Assembly (NCBI GenBank): GCA_964248625.1
Contig: CAXTZG010000002.1
Span: 1 to 64,000, forward strand
Length of the DNA stretch: 64,000 nt
Source: Lichenicola sp964248625
Lineage (GTDB): Bacteria; Pseudomonadota; Alphaproteobacteria; Acetobacterales; Acetobacteraceae
Direction: 5' to 3'
Shown here: positions 50,852-60,122 of the stretch, one piece after another
How the letters are laid out: every line of letters starts with the position of its first letter
Numbering within the stretch: position 1 is the first letter of the stretch
Translations under genes and position numbers: made by a program
Notes under the pieces: generated by a model
What the model saw: only the letters and a program-made list of their open reading frames with translations
What the model was told of the DNA's origin: nothing
The model's database searches: none

Positions 50852-51751
50852 ATGAGCGACATCGTCTCGATCCTGTTGCCGCTCAACGGCGCTTCCACCG
50901 ACGCTGCCGCGGTGGCGCTCGGGCTTCGCCTGGCGCGGCGCTTCCAGGCGCACCTGCAGGTGCTGCATGTCGGCACCGACAGCCGGGATGTGGCGCCGCT
51001 CGCCGGCGAAGGCCTGTCCGGGGCGATGGTCGAGGAGATGATGACCGTGGCCGGGCATGACTCGAGCCGACGCCTGCTGGGCGTGCGGGCCCTGTTCCAG
51101 GCCGGCCTGAAGCAGGACGAGGCCGCGGCCGGTTCCGCGCTTGAGCTCGTCGACCGGCTGCCGCGCCCGACCGCCGCCGGGCGGCACGCCACCGTCGGCT
51201 TCCGCTCGGTGCTGGGCCGCGAGCACGAGCTGGTCGCCCATGCCGCGCGCCTGTCGGACCTGATCGTCGTGCCGCATGCCGCATCCGAGGATACGATGTC
51301 CTCGTCGGAGGCGCTGCATGCGGTGCTGTTCGATAGCGGGCGGCCGGTGATCGTCGCATCCAGGCAGGTCCCCGACACGATCGGCCGCCGCATCTGCATC
51401 GCCTGGAACGGCACCACCGAGAGCGCGTCGGCGGTGCTGTCGGCGATGGACTGGCTGCAGCGGGCGGACGCCGTGCAGGTGCTGTATTCGGACGACTACC
51501 AGCGGCGCGGACCCGAGGCCGGCGAGCTCGTCGACTACCTGGCCGGCCACGGCATCGACGCCCAGCCGGGGTCGTTCAGGCGGCTCGGCGAGCGGGTGGG
51601 CGCCGGGCTGCTGGCGGCCGTCGACGCGTTTGGCGCCGACCTGCTGGTGATAGGCGCCTATTCGCATTCCCGGCTGCGCCAGATGATCCTGGGCGGGGTG
51701 ACCCGGCACGTCATCGAGCAGGCCACGCTGCCGGTGCTGATGGCCCGCTGA
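50852..51751 (+). CDS. Tandem-domain universal stress protein
   Basis: 299 residues, two UspA-like domains. The first lacks a complete nucleotide motif; the second ends GAYSHSRLRQMILGGVTRHVI...LPVLM, close to the G-x2-G-x9-G(S/T) ATP-binding pattern. Cytoplasmic stress-related protein of unknown precise role. It lies 30 bases after pdxH and may be co-transcribed. Confidence 0.87.
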   Translation: MSDIVSILLPLNGASTDAAAVALGLRLARRFQAHLQVLHVGTDSRDVAPLAGEGLSGAMVEEMMTVAGHDSSRRLLGVRALFQAGLKQDEAAAGSALELVDRLPRPTAAGRHATVGFRSVLGREHELVAHAARLSDLIVVPHAASEDTMSSSEALHAVLFDSGRPVIVASRQVPDTIGRRICIAWNGTTESASAVLSAMDWLQRADAVQVLYSDDYQRRGPEAGELVDYLAGHGIDAQPGSFRRLGERVGAGLLAAVDAFGADLLVIGAYSHSRLRQMILGGVTRHVIEQATLPVLMAR

Positions 51752-51791
51752 AGCCCTGAACCGCGCCGGGCGTCGGGCCCGTGACGGTCCG

Positions 51792-52472
51792 CTAGATCCC
51801 CGGCATCTCGTTCACCGCCACCACGCGCCAGATGCTGTCATGCCGCTCCAGGATGGTGAGCGACAGGTTCTGCACCGACAGCCGCAGCGACGTCGCCGCA
51901 TCGACCCCGAGCGCATGGGCCGCCGCCGCGCGGATCGCGCCGCCATGGCTGACGACAACGATGTCGCGCCCGTCATGCGTGTCGGCAAGCCGCTCCAGCG
52001 TCGCGCCGACCCGGGCGCAGACCGCCACCATGCTTTCACCGCCCGGAGGCACCTCCTCGGCCGCCATCGGCCAGAACGGGTGCGGCGTCATGCTCAGCTT
52101 CTCGGGCAGCTCGTGATGCTGCAGCCCGTGATACTCGCCCATCGACTGCTCGATCAGCCCTTCCTCCACGGTCCAGGCGGTCTCGGGGTAGCCCGCCTGC
52201 TGGATCGCATGCGCGGTGCGCTGGGTGCGCGAGAGCGGCGTGGTGACCCAGGCCGCGTCGCGCGGCAGCCGTGCCGCCAGCGCCTGGTACATCGGCACCT
52301 GGGCGATCAGGCTTTCCGGGCAGAGCGGCACGTCGAGCGAGCCATACAGCCTGAGCCGGGCGTTCTGCTCCACCAGCGCATGCCGGATCAGCCAGAAGCG
52401 CGTGATCCCGGGCGCCAGGACCGGGGTGTCGAGAAAGGCGGCGCGCTGCGTCATGGCGATCGGGTCCGGCAT
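51792..52472 (-). CDS. Histidine phosphatase-family protein
   Basis: 226 residues. The catalytic LIRHALVEQ (RHG-like, here RHA) and the second histidine in VVVSHGGAIRA identify the phosphoglycerate mutase/acid phosphatase superfamily; SRTQRTAHAI lies between. RHA in place of RHG is known in the family. Substrate unknown; it could be a cofactor-dependent mutase-like phosphatase. Alone on the minus strand. Confidence 0.85.
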   Translation of the reverse strand: MPDPIAMTQRAAFLDTPVLAPGITRFWLIRHALVEQNARLRLYGSLDVPLCPESLIAQVPMYQALAARLPRDAAWVTTPLSRTQRTAHAIQQAGYPETAWTVEEGLIEQSMGEYHGLQHHELPEKLSMTPHPFWPMAAEEVPPGGESMVAVCARVGATLERLADTHDGRDIVVVSHGGAIRAAAAHALGVDAATSLRLSVQNLSLTILERHDSIWRVVAVNEMPGI

Positions 52473-52549
52473 GCTGAGGTCCGAGGAGAGGTTTCCATCA
52501 GCTCAGAGCCCGGTGGCGACAAAAGGGCAAGACCGCCTGCGGTCACGGA

Positions 52550-54781
52550 TCAGATGTCGAGCCCCGGATCGGCACGCCGGCGCAGCGGCATGGCGGAGTC
52601 GAAACGGGGCTCCGGATCGAGCCGCACCAGCGCGTCCCAGCAGCGGAGCAGCAGCCCGATCTTGCCGATGATCCGGCGCACGTCGCCGATCTCGCGGGCC
52701 ATCCGCGCCGAGCTGCCAAGCCCGCCATGCGACGGCTCGCCCGACAGCAGGCGCGCGCCCACCGAGATGCGCAGCGCGCCAGCCATCACGCCGTCGAGCC
52801 GGTCATGCGCGACCGGCGCCGGCTGGCCGATATGGCAGAGCAGCCGGGCCAGCGCGCGATCGTCCGCGCCGGCCGCCGCGGGCAGCGCCCCCGTCACGTC
52901 GGCATTCAGCCAGCGATAAACCAGGCGCGCCCGCGCCATGTCGAGCGGCAGGCGGTCCGGGCCGCAGCCCGCCGGCTGCAGCACCAGGAAGCTCCGGATG
53001 GTCTGGAGCTGGTCCCAGGAGGGGGCGGCCGCGTCGGCCTCCACCGGCAGGTCGTCGCGCGCCGGCGGCGGCACCAGGACCGGCACCACGTCCGGACTTG
53101 CCGCCATCGCCGCCTCGACGCCGTCAATGAAGGCAGCGGTGCGCTCTTGCGCCAGCCGGTCCGGCACCTGCGCAAAGGCCTGCATTTCGGCGACCGCCGC
53201 CTGCCAGCGCAGCACCAGGCCGAGATTGACCGTCCCGTCCGTTGCCGCAGCATCCGGAAGCACGGGCCGCGCCTCGGCCGGCCAGTCCGCTCCGCCGCCA
53301 TAGGCGGCAAGCCCGGCCGGAAGCCGTCCCGGCCCGCGCAGCCGCCGTGCCAGCCGCTCCGGCAGCAGCAGCGCGCCGCAGAAGGGCGGTCCGGTGAAGA
53401 ACTTGGAGCCGGTGATCATCACCATGCAGCCTTGCGCCACGTACTCCTGCACCCGCCTGCGGTCGAGCCGCGTCTGGCAGGCATCGACCACCAGCTCGAG
53501 CCGGTCACCGAGCCGCCGCTGCAGCGCGTCCAGGCAGGCGGTTCCGGGCGCCAGCAGCCCGGTCTTCGACAGGTCGAGCCGGTGCAGCAGCACCGTCCGC
53601 CCTTGCGCCGCTTCCGCCTCGGCCATGCGCAGGCAGGCCGCGTCCACGGCATCCGGCGGCAGCAGCCGCCCGCCCGCATCCCGGATCGCCACGCTCAGCA
53701 CGCGCGTGTCGTCGGAAAAGCCGTCGATCCGCTCGCCCTTGATCACGCGCCGGCCGAGCGCCGTGTCGCCGGCGAAATGCCGACCCGCCGCCGCCAGCGG
53801 CACGCCGGCTCCGGTCTCCTCCGGCGCCAGCAGGATGTTGCTGACCGGGCGCACGACGCCCCCCGCGCCCGGCAGGCCGCACAGCGCCAGCGCGATCATC
53901 TCGGCATCGGTGCCCGAGGCCGCCAGCACGACGGCGCAGGGATCCGGCAGCCGGTAATGCGCCGCGATGGCTGCGCGCACCTGCTCGGTCTCGTCCCGCA
54001 GCGCGTCCTGCGCGCGGCCGGCGAGTGCGGCGACCGCCAGCCGTCTGCGCGCGGCTTCGGCGCCCCCGAAGCCGCGTTCCGACAGCGACGAGGCGGTGGA
54101 GGAAGCGAAGGTGACCGCCCAGGGCCGCGGGCGGTGGCTGCAGCCGTAGTGGTTCAGTCCGGTCCTCGGATCGACCGCGAGACGCGCGTCGCCGCCCTGC
54201 GCCATCAGCGTCTCGGCCGGTCCCAGCAGGCTCCAGCACTCGGCCAGCGTCCGGATCACCGGCTCCGGCATGAGACAGTCGGCCCCGCCAACGCCTGCCG
54301 CTCGCCGCAGCCGGCCGGAATGCCCCTGCAGGTTGCGCAGCCGTGCCCAGACCACGCCCAGCACGTCCGGCATCGGCATCTCGCCGCCCGACATCGGCGC
54401 CAGCCAGGAAACCGGATCGGGATAGGCCGGCTCGTCCGCCGGCGCCGCATCCAGCAGCCAGAAGCGCGAGGCGGTCCGGGCGGCATACAGCCCGGCCAGG
54501 ATCGGCAGGTCGACGGGATTGACGACGGCCGTGCCGGGCGCGGTCCGGATCACCGCATCCAGCAGCATCGAGAGCTCGATGGCATGACGGATATGGAAGG
54601 CGCAGATTCGGGTCGGCCCGAGGCAGGCGGCGCCCAGCACGACGTCGCCGCCGGGATCGACGCGGAATGCCGTGTCGAGCGAGGCGTCGAAGACGAAGCG
54701 CTGGCGGTCGCCGACGACACGCAGGTCGGGGCGATCGAGCACGGCCAGCAGCCGGGTGTTCAGGTCTTCGGCAAACACCAC
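52550..54781 (-). CDS. Large protein with a class-V aminotransferase-like PLP core, function unknown
   Basis: 743 residues from a GTG with GGAGGG just upstream (a second GTG follows). Residues ~200-540 look like a PLP fold type I, class V core: AASGTDAE (288-294) as phosphate loop, VVDACQ (Asp433, Gln436) as the PLP-ring contacts, and TGSKFFTGPP with the presumed Schiff-base Lys460. This resembles cysteine desulfurases in layout, but the chain is nearly twice their length. N-terminal ~200 residues contain HIRHAIELSMLLDAVI and are unassigned. No signal or membrane helix. Neither substrate nor pathway can be named. Confidence 0.7.
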   Translation of the reverse strand: MVFAEDLNTRLLAVLDRPDLRVVGDRQRFVFDASLDTAFRVDPGGDVVLGAACLGPTRICAFHIRHAIELSMLLDAVIRTAPGTAVVNPVDLPILAGLYAARTASRFWLLDAAPADEPAYPDPVSWLAPMSGGEMPMPDVLGVVWARLRNLQGHSGRLRRAAGVGGADCLMPEPVIRTLAECWSLLGPAETLMAQGGDARLAVDPRTGLNHYGCSHRPRPWAVTFASSTASSLSERGFGGAEAARRRLAVAALAGRAQDALRDETEQVRAAIAAHYRLPDPCAVVLAASGTDAEMIALALCGLPGAGGVVRPVSNILLAPEETGAGVPLAAAGRHFAGDTALGRRVIKGERIDGFSDDTRVLSVAIRDAGGRLLPPDAVDAACLRMAEAEAAQGRTVLLHRLDLSKTGLLAPGTACLDALQRRLGDRLELVVDACQTRLDRRRVQEYVAQGCMVMITGSKFFTGPPFCGALLLPERLARRLRGPGRLPAGLAAYGGGADWPAEARPVLPDAAATDGTVNLGLVLRWQAAVAEMQAFAQVPDRLAQERTAAFIDGVEAAMAASPDVVPVLVPPPARDDLPVEADAAAPSWDQLQTIRSFLVLQPAGCGPDRLPLDMARARLVYRWLNADVTGALPAAAGADDRALARLLCHIGQPAPVAHDRLDGVMAGALRISVGARLLSGEPSHGGLGSSARMAREIGDVRRIIGKIGLLLRCWDALVRLDPEPRFDSAMPLRRRADPGLDI

Positions 54782-54933
54782 AGCCCTCCTTCGGCGCGAG
54801 CGGTCCGTGCACGCGCACGATAGCTGGCAGGCGACGTCCAGCGAAGCGGGCGCGGTGCATCGCCCGGCGACTCTGTCTCATCGGGCGGGACGCCGGCAAT
54901 GCCGCGAAACGCACCCACCGGACGCGCGGCGTG

Positions 54934-54971
54934 CGTTGCTCCTGCAACGGTTGCCTGAGCGCTGCAGCGCT
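54934..54971. promoter_or_regulatory. Two adjacent palindromes upstream of rfbB
   Basis: CGTTGC-TCCT-GCAACG (54934-54949) and the 14-base perfect palindrome AGCGCTGCAGCGCT (54958-54971) lie 48 to 85 bases before the rfbB start, in the 237-base gap between the divergent PLP-fold gene and rfbB. They could be regulator sites or RNA hairpins. No clear -35/-10 pair was found here. Confidence 0.3.
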
Positions 54972-55018
54972 GCCAAGCTGAACCCTCGCTGGCCTAGCGC
55001 CGAACATGGGATCGATGA

Positions 55019-56074
55019 ATGCGGATTCTCCTGACAGGCGGTTGCGGCTTTATTGGCTCTGCCGTGGTGAGGCACCTGATCCGATCCACAGCGCACGCGG
55101 TCGTCAACGTCGACAAGATGACCTATGCCGCCTCCGAGGATGCGCTGGAGGAGACGCTGCGCGATCCGCGCCATACGCTGGTGAAGGCCGACATCGCCGA
55201 CCTCGCCGCGATGAAGGCGGTGTTCGACGAGCATCGGCCCGATGCCGTCATGCATCTCGCCGCGGAAAGCCATGTCGACCGCTCGATCGACGGGCCGGCC
55301 GTGTTCATCCAGACCAACGTGGTCGGCACCTTCTCGATGCTGGAGGCGGCGCGCGCCTACTGGTCGGGGCTCGGGGGCGAGGCGAGAGCGGCGTTCCGCT
55401 TCCATCACATCTCCACCGACGAGGTGTTCGGGGCCTTGGAGGCGCACGATCCGCCTTTCACCGAGACGACGCCGTATGATCCGCGCAGCCCCTATTCGGC
55501 GAGCAAGGCCGCCTCGGACCATCTGGTGCGCGCCTGGTACCACACCTACGGCCTGCCCGCCTTCGTCACCAACACCACCAACAATTACGGCTTCTGGCAT
55601 TTCCCCGAGAAGCTGATCCCGCTGGTCACCATCAACGCCATCGAGGGCCGCGAGCTGCCGGTCTATGGCGACGGCTCCAACGTGCGCGACTGGCTGTTCG
55701 TCGAGGATCACGCGGCCGCCCTGGTCAAGGCGGTGGAAGTGGGCGTGCCCGGCGAGACCTACGCCATCGGCGCCCGTCAGCCGCGCTCCAACCTGCAGGT
55801 GGTGCAGGCGATCTGCCGCACCCTGGACGAGCTGCGCCCCGATCCGGCCGGCCCGCGCGAGCGCCTGATCCGCTACGTGACCGACCGGCCGGGCCATGAC
55901 TGGCGCTACGAGATCGATGCGAGCCATGCCGAGCGGTCGCTCGACTGGAAGGCCGACCACGACTTCGAGACCGGCATCCGTCGCACGGTGCAGTGGTACC
56001 TGGATCATCAGGAGTGGTGGGAGGCGATCCGGTCGGGCCGCTACACCGGACAGCGCTTGGGGACAGCGGCATGA
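55019..56074 (+). CDS. rfbB: dTDP-glucose 4,6-dehydratase
   Basis: 351 residues. NAD loop TGGCGFIGS, catalytic STDEVFG and YSASKAASDH (YxxxK), and NNYGFWHFPEKLIP as in RmlB. It is the second step of dTDP-L-rhamnose synthesis. The start has no strong Shine-Dalgarno. It overlaps rfbA (ATGA). Confidence 0.95.
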   Translation: MRILLTGGCGFIGSAVVRHLIRSTAHAVVNVDKMTYAASEDALEETLRDPRHTLVKADIADLAAMKAVFDEHRPDAVMHLAAESHVDRSIDGPAVFIQTNVVGTFSMLEAARAYWSGLGGEARAAFRFHHISTDEVFGALEAHDPPFTETTPYDPRSPYSASKAASDHLVRAWYHTYGLPAFVTNTTNNYGFWHFPEKLIPLVTINAIEGRELPVYGDGSNVRDWLFVEDHAAALVKAVEVGVPGETYAIGARQPRSNLQVVQAICRTLDELRPDPAGPRERLIRYVTDRPGHDWRYEIDASHAERSLDWKADHDFETGIRRTVQWYLDHQEWWEAIRSGRYTGQRLGTAA

Positions 56075-56970
56075 CCAGACCGACCGAAACGTCGATGAAG
56101 GGCATCCTGCTTGCAGGCGGCTCCGGCACCCGGCTGCATCCGATCACGCTGGCAGCCAGCAAGCAGCTGCTGCCGGTCTACGACAAGCCGATGATCTACT
56201 ACCCGCTCAGCACGCTGATGCTGGCCGGCATCCGCGACATCATGATCATCTCCACCCCGGCCGACCTGCCGCAGTTCGAGCGCCTGCTCGGCGACGGCTC
56301 GCGCTTCGGCGTCCGCTTCACCTACCGTGTGCAGCCGTCGCCCGACGGCATCGTGCAGGCGTTCCTGATCGCCGACGACTGGCTCGGCCACAATCCGTGC
56401 GCCCTGGCGCTCGGCGACAACCTGATTTTCGCCGACCATCTGGGCGTGCTGCTGCGCGCCGCCTCCGCCCGGCCCGAGGGTGCGACCGTGTTCGCCTACC
56501 AGGTGCGCGATCCGGAACGCTACGGCGTGGTGTCGTTCGACGAAAGCGGACGAGCCCTCGAGATCGTCGAGAAGCCGGCCAATCCGCAATCGAACTGGGC
56601 GGTCACCGGACTGTATTTCTACGACAACCGCGTGCTCGACATGGCCCGGCGCATCAAGCCGAGCCCGCGCGGCGAGCTCGAGATTACCGACCTGAATCGC
56701 CTGTATCTCGAGGAGGGCTCGCTGCATGTCGACCGGCTCGGCCGCGGCTGCGCCTGGCTCGATGCCGGCATGCCGGACAGCCTGATGCAGGCCGGCACCT
56801 TCGTGCAGACCATCCAGTCCCGCCAGGGCATGCTGGTCGGCTGTCCGGAGGAGGTCGCCTTCCGCATGGGCTTCATCGACGCCGCCTCCCTGCGCGACCA
56901 GGCGCGCAAGCTCGCCAAGACCGAGCTCGGCCGGCTGCTGCTCGAACTGGCCGACGGCGTCCACGCTTGA
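56071..56970 (+). CDS. rfbA: Glucose-1-phosphate thymidylyltransferase
   Basis: 299 residues from the ATG overlapping rfbB; the fold proper starts at MKGILLAGGSGTRLHPIT. KPMIYYPLSTLM, ALGDNLIF and the metal site GCAWLDAGMPDSL agree with RmlA. It makes dTDP-glucose from dTTP and glucose-1-phosphate. Confidence 0.96.
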   Translation: MTRPTETSMKGILLAGGSGTRLHPITLAASKQLLPVYDKPMIYYPLSTLMLAGIRDIMIISTPADLPQFERLLGDGSRFGVRFTYRVQPSPDGIVQAFLIADDWLGHNPCALALGDNLIFADHLGVLLRAASARPEGATVFAYQVRDPERYGVVSFDESGRALEIVEKPANPQSNWAVTGLYFYDNRVLDMARRIKPSPRGELEITDLNRLYLEEGSLHVDRLGRGCAWLDAGMPDSLMQAGTFVQTIQSRQGMLVGCPEEVAFRMGFIDAASLRDQARKLAKTELGRLLLELADGVHA

Positions 56971-56998
56971 TGCGCGCGCAGAGCCCGGGAGAGCATCC

Positions 56999-57562
56999 AT
57001 GAAGGTAGAGCGACTGGCCATTCCCGACGTGATCCTGATCACGCCGCCACGCTTCGGCGACAGCCGCGGCTTCTTCTCCGAAACCTACAACTACCCGCGC
57101 ATCAAGGCCGAGACCGGCATCGAGCTCGCCTTCCTGCAGGACAACCACTCCTTTTCCAAGGAGCGCGGCGTCATGCGCGGCCTGCACTGCCAGCTGGCGC
57201 CGCATCCGCAGGGCAAGCTGCTGCGCTGCTCCAAGGGCGCGATCTACGACGTCGCCGTCGACGCACGCACCGGCTCGCCCACCTACGGACAATGGGTCGG
57301 CGCCGAGCTCACCGGCGACAACTGGTCGCAGCTCTGGATCCCGCCCGGCTTCCTGCACGGCTTCTGCACGCTGACCGACGACGTCGAGGTGCTCTACAAA
57401 TGCACCGACGTCTGGGACAAGGCGAGCGAGCGCGCCGTGATCTGGAATTGCCCCGAGATCGGCATCGACTGGCCGATCGGGCCGGACGAGGCGATCCTGT
57501 CGGAGAAGGACGCCCAGGCGCCGCACTTCTCGGCAGCTGCCGGCTGGTTCTCCTATCCATGA
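56999..57562 (+). CDS. rfbC: dTDP-4-dehydrorhamnose 3,5-epimerase
   Basis: 187 residues. RmlC cupin with FSKERGVMRGLHCQ (catalytic histidine), GKLLRCSKGAIYDVAVD, and PGFLHGFCTL with the downstream tyrosine in VLYKCTD. It epimerises the keto sugar before reduction by rfbD, whose ATG overlaps the rfbC stop. Confidence 0.96.
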   Translation: MKVERLAIPDVILITPPRFGDSRGFFSETYNYPRIKAETGIELAFLQDNHSFSKERGVMRGLHCQLAPHPQGKLLRCSKGAIYDVAVDARTGSPTYGQWVGAELTGDNWSQLWIPPGFLHGFCTLTDDVEVLYKCTDVWDKASERAVIWNCPEIGIDWPIGPDEAILSEKDAQAPHFSAAAGWFSYP

Positions 57563-58467
57563 CCGCACTCTCCGAACAGGGCGGCCCGATCCTCGTCACC
57601 GGCGGCACGGGTCAGCTCGCCACCTCGCTCGTTCGCCTCGGCGGGCCGCGCATCCACCGCGTCGGCCGCCCGGACTTCGACTTCGACCGGCCCGAGACCA
57701 TCGCCGCCCGCTTCAACCAAATCCGGCCGGTCATGGTGGTGAACACCGCCGCCTGGACCGCCGTCGACGCCGCGGAGACGGCACCCGACGGGGCCGCGCG
57801 CGCCAACCGGGACGGTCCGGAGCAGCTGGCGCGGCTTTGCGCGGAGGCCGGCATCCCGCTGATCCACGTCTCAACCGACTACGTGTTCGATGGCGACAAG
57901 GGCGCGCCCTATGTCGAGACCGATCCCACCTCGCCGACCGGCGTCTATGGCCGCACCAAGGCAGACGGCGAGCAGGCCGCCCTGTCGGCTCACCTGCGCA
58001 CGATCGTGCTGCGCACCTCCTGGGTCTATTCCGCCACCGGCAAGAACTTCGTCCGCACCATGATCAATGCCGGCGAGAAGAACCCGACCCTGCGCGTCGT
58101 CGGCGACCAGCACGGAGCACCGACCGCCTCAGACGACCTGGCCCGGGCCATCCTGCAGCTCGTGGCCAGGATCGAGGAGGACGGGTGGCAGGACGCCTAT
58201 GGCGGCATCTACCACGCCGCCGGCACCGGCGAGACCACCTGGCACGGCCTTGCGGTCGCGGCACTGGAGGCGGCCGGCACGCATGGCCGGCCGATGCCCG
58301 AGGTGATCGCCATCAGCACCGCCGACTGGCCGACGCCGGCTCGGCGCCCGCTCGACTCCCGGCTCGACTGCGCCAAGCTGGAGCGCGTCTTCGGCGTGCG
58401 CCTGCCACCCTGGCGCGACAGCCTGGTGCGCACGGTCGACGAGCTGCTGGCGCCCCCGTCATCCTGA
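57559..58467 (+). CDS. rfbD: dTDP-4-dehydrorhamnose reductase
   Basis: 302 residues. TGGTGQLATSL cofactor loop, NTAAWTAVDAAE, STDYVFDG and YGRTKADGE (YxxxK) match RmlD. It completes dTDP-L-rhamnose. The set order B-A-C-D is all here, so rhamnose is probably part of the cell's LPS or exopolysaccharide. Confidence 0.95.
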   Translation: MTALSEQGGPILVTGGTGQLATSLVRLGGPRIHRVGRPDFDFDRPETIAARFNQIRPVMVVNTAAWTAVDAAETAPDGAARANRDGPEQLARLCAEAGIPLIHVSTDYVFDGDKGAPYVETDPTSPTGVYGRTKADGEQAALSAHLRTIVLRTSWVYSATGKNFVRTMINAGEKNPTLRVVGDQHGAPTASDDLARAILQLVARIEEDGWQDAYGGIYHAAGTGETTWHGLAVAALEAAGTHGRPMPEVIAISTADWPTPARRPLDSRLDCAKLERVFGVRLPPWRDSLVRTVDELLAPPSS

Positions 58468-58496
58468 ACGCAGGAGCCCGGCTTCACTTCCAGACG

Positions 58497-59495
58497 ATGC
58501 CTTCAGGGTCGCCGCCGGCCACCGATGCGGATCGCCTGGAGGTTCGGCCACGCGCGTTTGGCGCCGACGCGGACGAGACGCTGCCGGTCGCGGTGCTGCT
58601 CTCGACCTTTGAGGGCGCGCGCTTCCTGCCGCAGCAGCTGGAGTCGATCCTGCAGCAGAGCTATCCGCGCTGGACGCTGCTCTGGCGCGACGATGGCTCG
58701 GTCGACGCCACATCGTCGGTCATGCGTGCCTTCGGCCAGCAGGCGGGCGAGGGACGTTCCCGGATGGCGGCGGGAGAAGCCGGCCACCTCGGCATCGCCG
58801 GCTCCTTTCTGGTTCTGCTGCGACAGGTGCCGCGCGACGCCATCGCCGCCTTTGCCGACCAGGACGATATCTGGCTGCCCGAGAAGCTGCGGCGCGGCGT
58901 CGAGGCGCTGGCTGGGGTGACGCCAGGCGAGCCGGCGCTCTACTTTGCCCGTCAGCAGCTGGTCGACCAGGATCTGGCGCCGCTCGGCCTGTCGCCGTAT
59001 CGCGGCAGTCCGGCCGCCTTTCCCGCCGCCCTCACCCAGAACGTCGCCACCGGCTGCACGATGATGCTCAATCCGGCTGCCGTGGCCCTGGTGTCGGCAA
59101 GCGACCCGCCGCCCGGGACGCTGCACGACTGGTGGTCCTACCTGGTGGTCAGCGCGGCCGGCGGCCGGCTGATCGCCGATCCGGAGCCGGTGGTGCTGTA
59201 TCGTCAGCATCACCGCAACGCGGTCGGCGCCCCGCATTCGACGATCTGGCGTGGCCTGAGGGCACTTCGCCGCGGTCCCGACGCCTTCATGCAGCAGTTC
59301 CGCCGCCATACCGCAGGGCTCGCCGCCTACCGCCACGCCTTGTCGCCCGGCGCCGTCCGGGATCTGGACCTGCTGGAACGTGCGCTGGCCGGCGGCCTGA
59401 CCGCACGCCTCGATGCCCTGCGCCGGGTCAGGTTCCTGGTTCGCCAGACCAGGCTCGAGACGTTGCTGTTCCGGCTCTGGTTCCTGACCGGCTAG
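58497..59495 (+). CDS. GT2 glycosyltransferase, rhamnosyltransferase-like
   Basis: 332 residues. GT-A core: VLLSTFEGARFLPQQLESIL, WRDDGSVDAT, and FADQDDIWLPEKL as the DxD region, resembling rhamnosyltransferases of the WbbL/RfbN kind. The C-terminal third is helical and basic. It follows rfbD by 29 bases and so probably uses dTDP-rhamnose made by the four genes before it. The acceptor is unknown. Confidence 0.85.
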   Translation: MPSGSPPATDADRLEVRPRAFGADADETLPVAVLLSTFEGARFLPQQLESILQQSYPRWTLLWRDDGSVDATSSVMRAFGQQAGEGRSRMAAGEAGHLGIAGSFLVLLRQVPRDAIAAFADQDDIWLPEKLRRGVEALAGVTPGEPALYFARQQLVDQDLAPLGLSPYRGSPAAFPAALTQNVATGCTMMLNPAAVALVSASDPPPGTLHDWWSYLVVSAAGGRLIADPEPVVLYRQHHRNAVGAPHSTIWRGLRALRRGPDAFMQQFRRHTAGLAAYRHALSPGAVRDLDLLERALAGGLTARLDALRRVRFLVRQTRLETLLFRLWFLTG

Positions 59496-59611
59496 AGCAT
59501 CATGCGGTCGAGTGGAGCCGGCTGGCTGCGTCACGACATCGACTGGAACAGCGAGCTGCAGCAGCGCCAGCGCACGCGATCGCATGACGCCAGGGTGCCA
59601 AGGAGAGTGCG

Positions 59612-60031
59612 ATGAGCCGGAACACGATCGGCCTGATCTGGATCGCCGGCCTCGTGCTCGCCGTGCTGCTCACGGTGATCGGCCCGGGCGTGCTCGGCAC
59701 GACGCTGGGCGATGCGGTCGATCACGCCTTCGACGCCGCAACGCTGGCGCTCGTCCAGATCGGCGATCCGGTGCGCGAGATGATCCGCGGTTTCGCGATC
59801 GCCGCCTACGTGGTGTTCATCGCGCTGTGCGTGCTGGCGCGCCGCCGCGGCCTGCCCTCGATGACGGCGGCCATCGTGGTCACGCTGCTGTTCCTGCTGC
59901 TGGCCGGCGCGCCGCGCGACTGGGGCCGCTCGCTGCACGGATCGCACTGGCTGCTGGCGCTGCTGCTCGCGGTGGCGGCGGCACTGCTGATGACCCGCAG
60001 GCTGTCCGGCAGGCTTTCGCCGCGCAGCTAG
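59612..60031 (+). CDS. Small membrane protein, unknown
   Basis: 139 residues with four hydrophobic segments (about 7-30, 60-80, 84-102, 112-130) and a short basic C-terminus. AAGGAGAG lies six bases before the ATG. No family recognised. It follows the rhamnosyltransferase gene after 116 bases and precedes a hairpin that separates it from the converging cheZ. Confidence 0.6.
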   Translation: MSRNTIGLIWIAGLVLAVLLTVIGPGVLGTTLGDAVDHAFDAATLALVQIGDPVREMIRGFAIAAYVVFIALCVLARRRGLPSMTAAIVVTLLFLLLAGAPRDWGRSLHGSHWLLALLLAVAAALLMTRRLSGRLSPRS

Positions 60032-60061
60032 ACCGACGAGATCGGCAGCCTGCCGCGCAGC

Positions 60062-60091
60062 CCGGTGCCGCCCGACCTGCAGCGGCACCGG
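60062..60091. terminator. Hairpin between converging genes, candidate bidirectional terminator
   Basis: CCGGTGCCGC (60062-60071) and GCGGCACCGG (60082-60091) form a ten-base-pair stem with a ten-base loop in the 91-base space between the small membrane protein (plus) and cheZ (minus). It lacks a T-run; strength comes from GC pairing. Confidence 0.45.
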
Positions 60092-60122
60092 ATTCTGCAA
60101 GCCGAGATCGGTCGCCGCCGCC

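Noticed and set aside
51767..51781. Short CGGGC/GCCCG stem between the universal stress gene and the histidine phosphatase gene as terminator
   Set aside because: Only five base pairs and no T-run; expected by chance at this GC content.
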